A stretch of 5,913 bases of DNA from contig JBQCDV010000131.1 in NCBI GenBank assembly GCA_051960855.1, positions 1 to 5,913 on the forward strand, read 5' to 3'. Positions 5,135 to 5,913 of this stretch are shown piece by piece. The position numbers and the translations under genes are program-made. How positions within the stretch are numbered: position 1 is the stretch's first letter; every line of letters begins with the position of its first letter. The stretch comes from JBQCDV01 sp051960855 (GTDB lineage: Bacteria > Actinomycetota > Actinomycetes > JAJZTN01). A model generated the notes under the pieces. It saw nothing but the letters and a program-made list of their open reading frames with translations, was not told where the DNA came from and made no database searches.

Positions 5135-5913
5135 ATGACGAGCGAGATCAGGACCGTCGGCGTGGTCGGCCTCGGGACGATGGGCGCCGGCATCGTGGAG
5201 GTCTTCGCCCGCAACGGCATCGCGGTCACAGGCGTCGAGCCGAACGACGAAGCCCTGGTGCGCGGCCGTGGGCACGTCGAACGCTCGACGGGGCGGGCGC
5301 TGGAGCGGGGGCGGCTCAGCGAGGCCGACCGTGACGCGATCCTCGGTCGCATCACGTTCACCACCGCCATCTCGGACCTCGGCGACGTCGACCTGGTGGT
5401 CGAGGCGGTGCCCGAGCTGATGGCGCTCAAGCGCGACGTCTTCGGGCAGCTCGACGAGATCTGCCGTCCCGACGCGATCCTCGCCACCAACACCTCGAGC
5501 CTCTCGGTCACCGACGTCGCGGCCATCACCTCGCGCCCGGGTCAGGTCGTCGGGATGCACTTCTTCAACCCTGCCCCGGTGCTCAAGCTCGTCGAGGTCG
5601 TGCACACCGTCCAGACCGACCCGGAGGTAACCGACACCGTCCGGAACCTCGCGGTCCGGCTGGGCAAGTCGCCCGTGGTTGTGGCCGACCGCGCGGGATT
5701 CGTGGCGAACTGGCTGCTCTTCGGCTACCTCGGCGGTGCCGTCCGCATGCTCGAGACAGCCCGGGCCAGCCGCGAGGACATCGATACCGCGATGCGCGAG
5801 GCGTGCGGCTACCCGATGGGCCCCTTCCAGCTGCTCGACCTCATCGGCCTCGACACCTCCCTGCAGATCCTCGAGACGATGTACGCCCAGAGCCGGGACC
5901 GCCTGCACGCTCC
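5135..5913 (+). CDS. 3-hydroxyacyl-CoA dehydrogenase, N-terminal part
   Basis: The first 259 residues are visible; the gene runs off the right edge. The product oxidises 3-hydroxyacyl-CoA with NAD+ in beta-oxidation. It begins with a Rossmann fold: VGVVGLGTMGAGIVEVFARN (8-27) with Gly12-x-Gly14-x-x-Gly17, and Glu35 at the end of the second strand, consistent with NAD rather than NADP. Further signatures are LVVEAVPE (87-94), ATNTSSLSV (117-125) with the active-site Ser, GMHFFNPAP (140-148) with catalytic His142, Glu154 in KLVEVV, and GFVANWLL (188-195) with Asn192. The 3HCDH C-terminal domain begins near 187 (EDIDTAMREACGYPMGPF). The stretch around MYAQSRDRLHAP (249 onward) resembles the longer actinobacterial class of about 590 residues, which carries a second C-terminal domain, more than the 285-residue class; this is from memory and cannot be tested here. 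A good ribosome binding site precedes the ATG. All catalytic residues expected in this part are present. Confidence 0.95.
   Translation, partial: MTSEIRTVGVVGLGTMGAGIVEVFARNGIAVTGVEPNDEALVRGRGHVERSTGRALERGRLSEADRDAILGRITFTTAISDLGDVDLVVEAVPELMALKRDVFGQLDEICRPDAILATNTSSLSVTDVAAITSRPGQVVGMHFFNPAPVLKLVEVVHTVQTDPEVTDTVRNLAVRLGKSPVVVADRAGFVANWLLFGYLGGAVRMLETARASREDIDTAMREACGYPMGPFQLLDLIGLDTSLQILETMYAQSRDRLHA

Noticed and set aside
4300..5334. 344-codon open frame on the + strand opposite nucS and continuing across the divergent intergenic region
   Set aside because: It is antisense to a clearly recognised nucS gene, runs through the promoter region into another frame of the dehydrogenase gene, and its low-complexity Arg/Gly/Asp/His-rich translation matches no family I know. 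Long antisense frames are expected at this GC content.
4345..5529. nucS extended upstream to 5529 as a 394-residue protein
   Set aside because: NucS homologues begin at MRLVIA, which corresponds to the ATG at 5040. The extension would cover the intergenic region and the antisense of the dehydrogenase gene, and it does not resemble a NucS domain.

Overview
This is a GC-rich window (about 70% G+C by eye, with strongly G/C-ending codons and arginine greatly favoured over lysine). A complete NucS/EndoMS mismatch endonuclease points to a high-GC actinomycete (Actinomycetota). The 3-hydroxyacyl-CoA dehydrogenases and an Na+/H+ antiporter carrying a UBP-type zinc finger fit that group. Genus cannot be decided from the sequence; a Nocardioidaceae- or Intrasporangiaceae-like soil actinomycete is a guess.

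Layout, left to right. Positions 1-386 (+) hold the 3' end of a 3-hydroxyacyl/3-hydroxybutyryl-CoA dehydrogenase. After a 124-base gap comes a same-strand run of three genes: a single-domain STAS protein (511-858), a 629-residue CPA1-type Na+/H+ antiporter ending in a UBP zinc finger (929-2818), and a GNAT acetyltransferase that starts one base after the antiporter stop (2820-3560). A convergent junction of 17 bases follows. On the minus strand lies a two-gene unit transcribed right to left: nucS (4345-5040), then a DUF2071/YqjF-like protein (3578-4345) whose ATG overlaps the nucS stop by one base. A 94-base divergent intergenic region (5041-5134) contains a likely leaderless nucS promoter and a 24-base interrupted inverted repeat. 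A second 3-hydroxyacyl-CoA dehydrogenase starts at 5135 (+) and runs off the right edge.

The genes fall into three themes: fatty-acid/acyl-CoA beta-oxidation at both ends, ion homeostasis and regulation (STAS, antiporter, GNAT), and replication fidelity (nucS). Nothing shows that these themes form one system. I see no rRNA, tRNA, CRISPR array, insertion sequence, phage gene or attachment site, and no gene-free stretch over 300 bases. The most unusual items are the antiporter-zinc finger fusion, the STAS protein lacking the canonical phospho-acceptor serine, the TGATG-coupled nucS/DUF2071 pair with a DUF2071 protein that has no lysine, and the symmetric element between nucS and the beta-oxidation gene.
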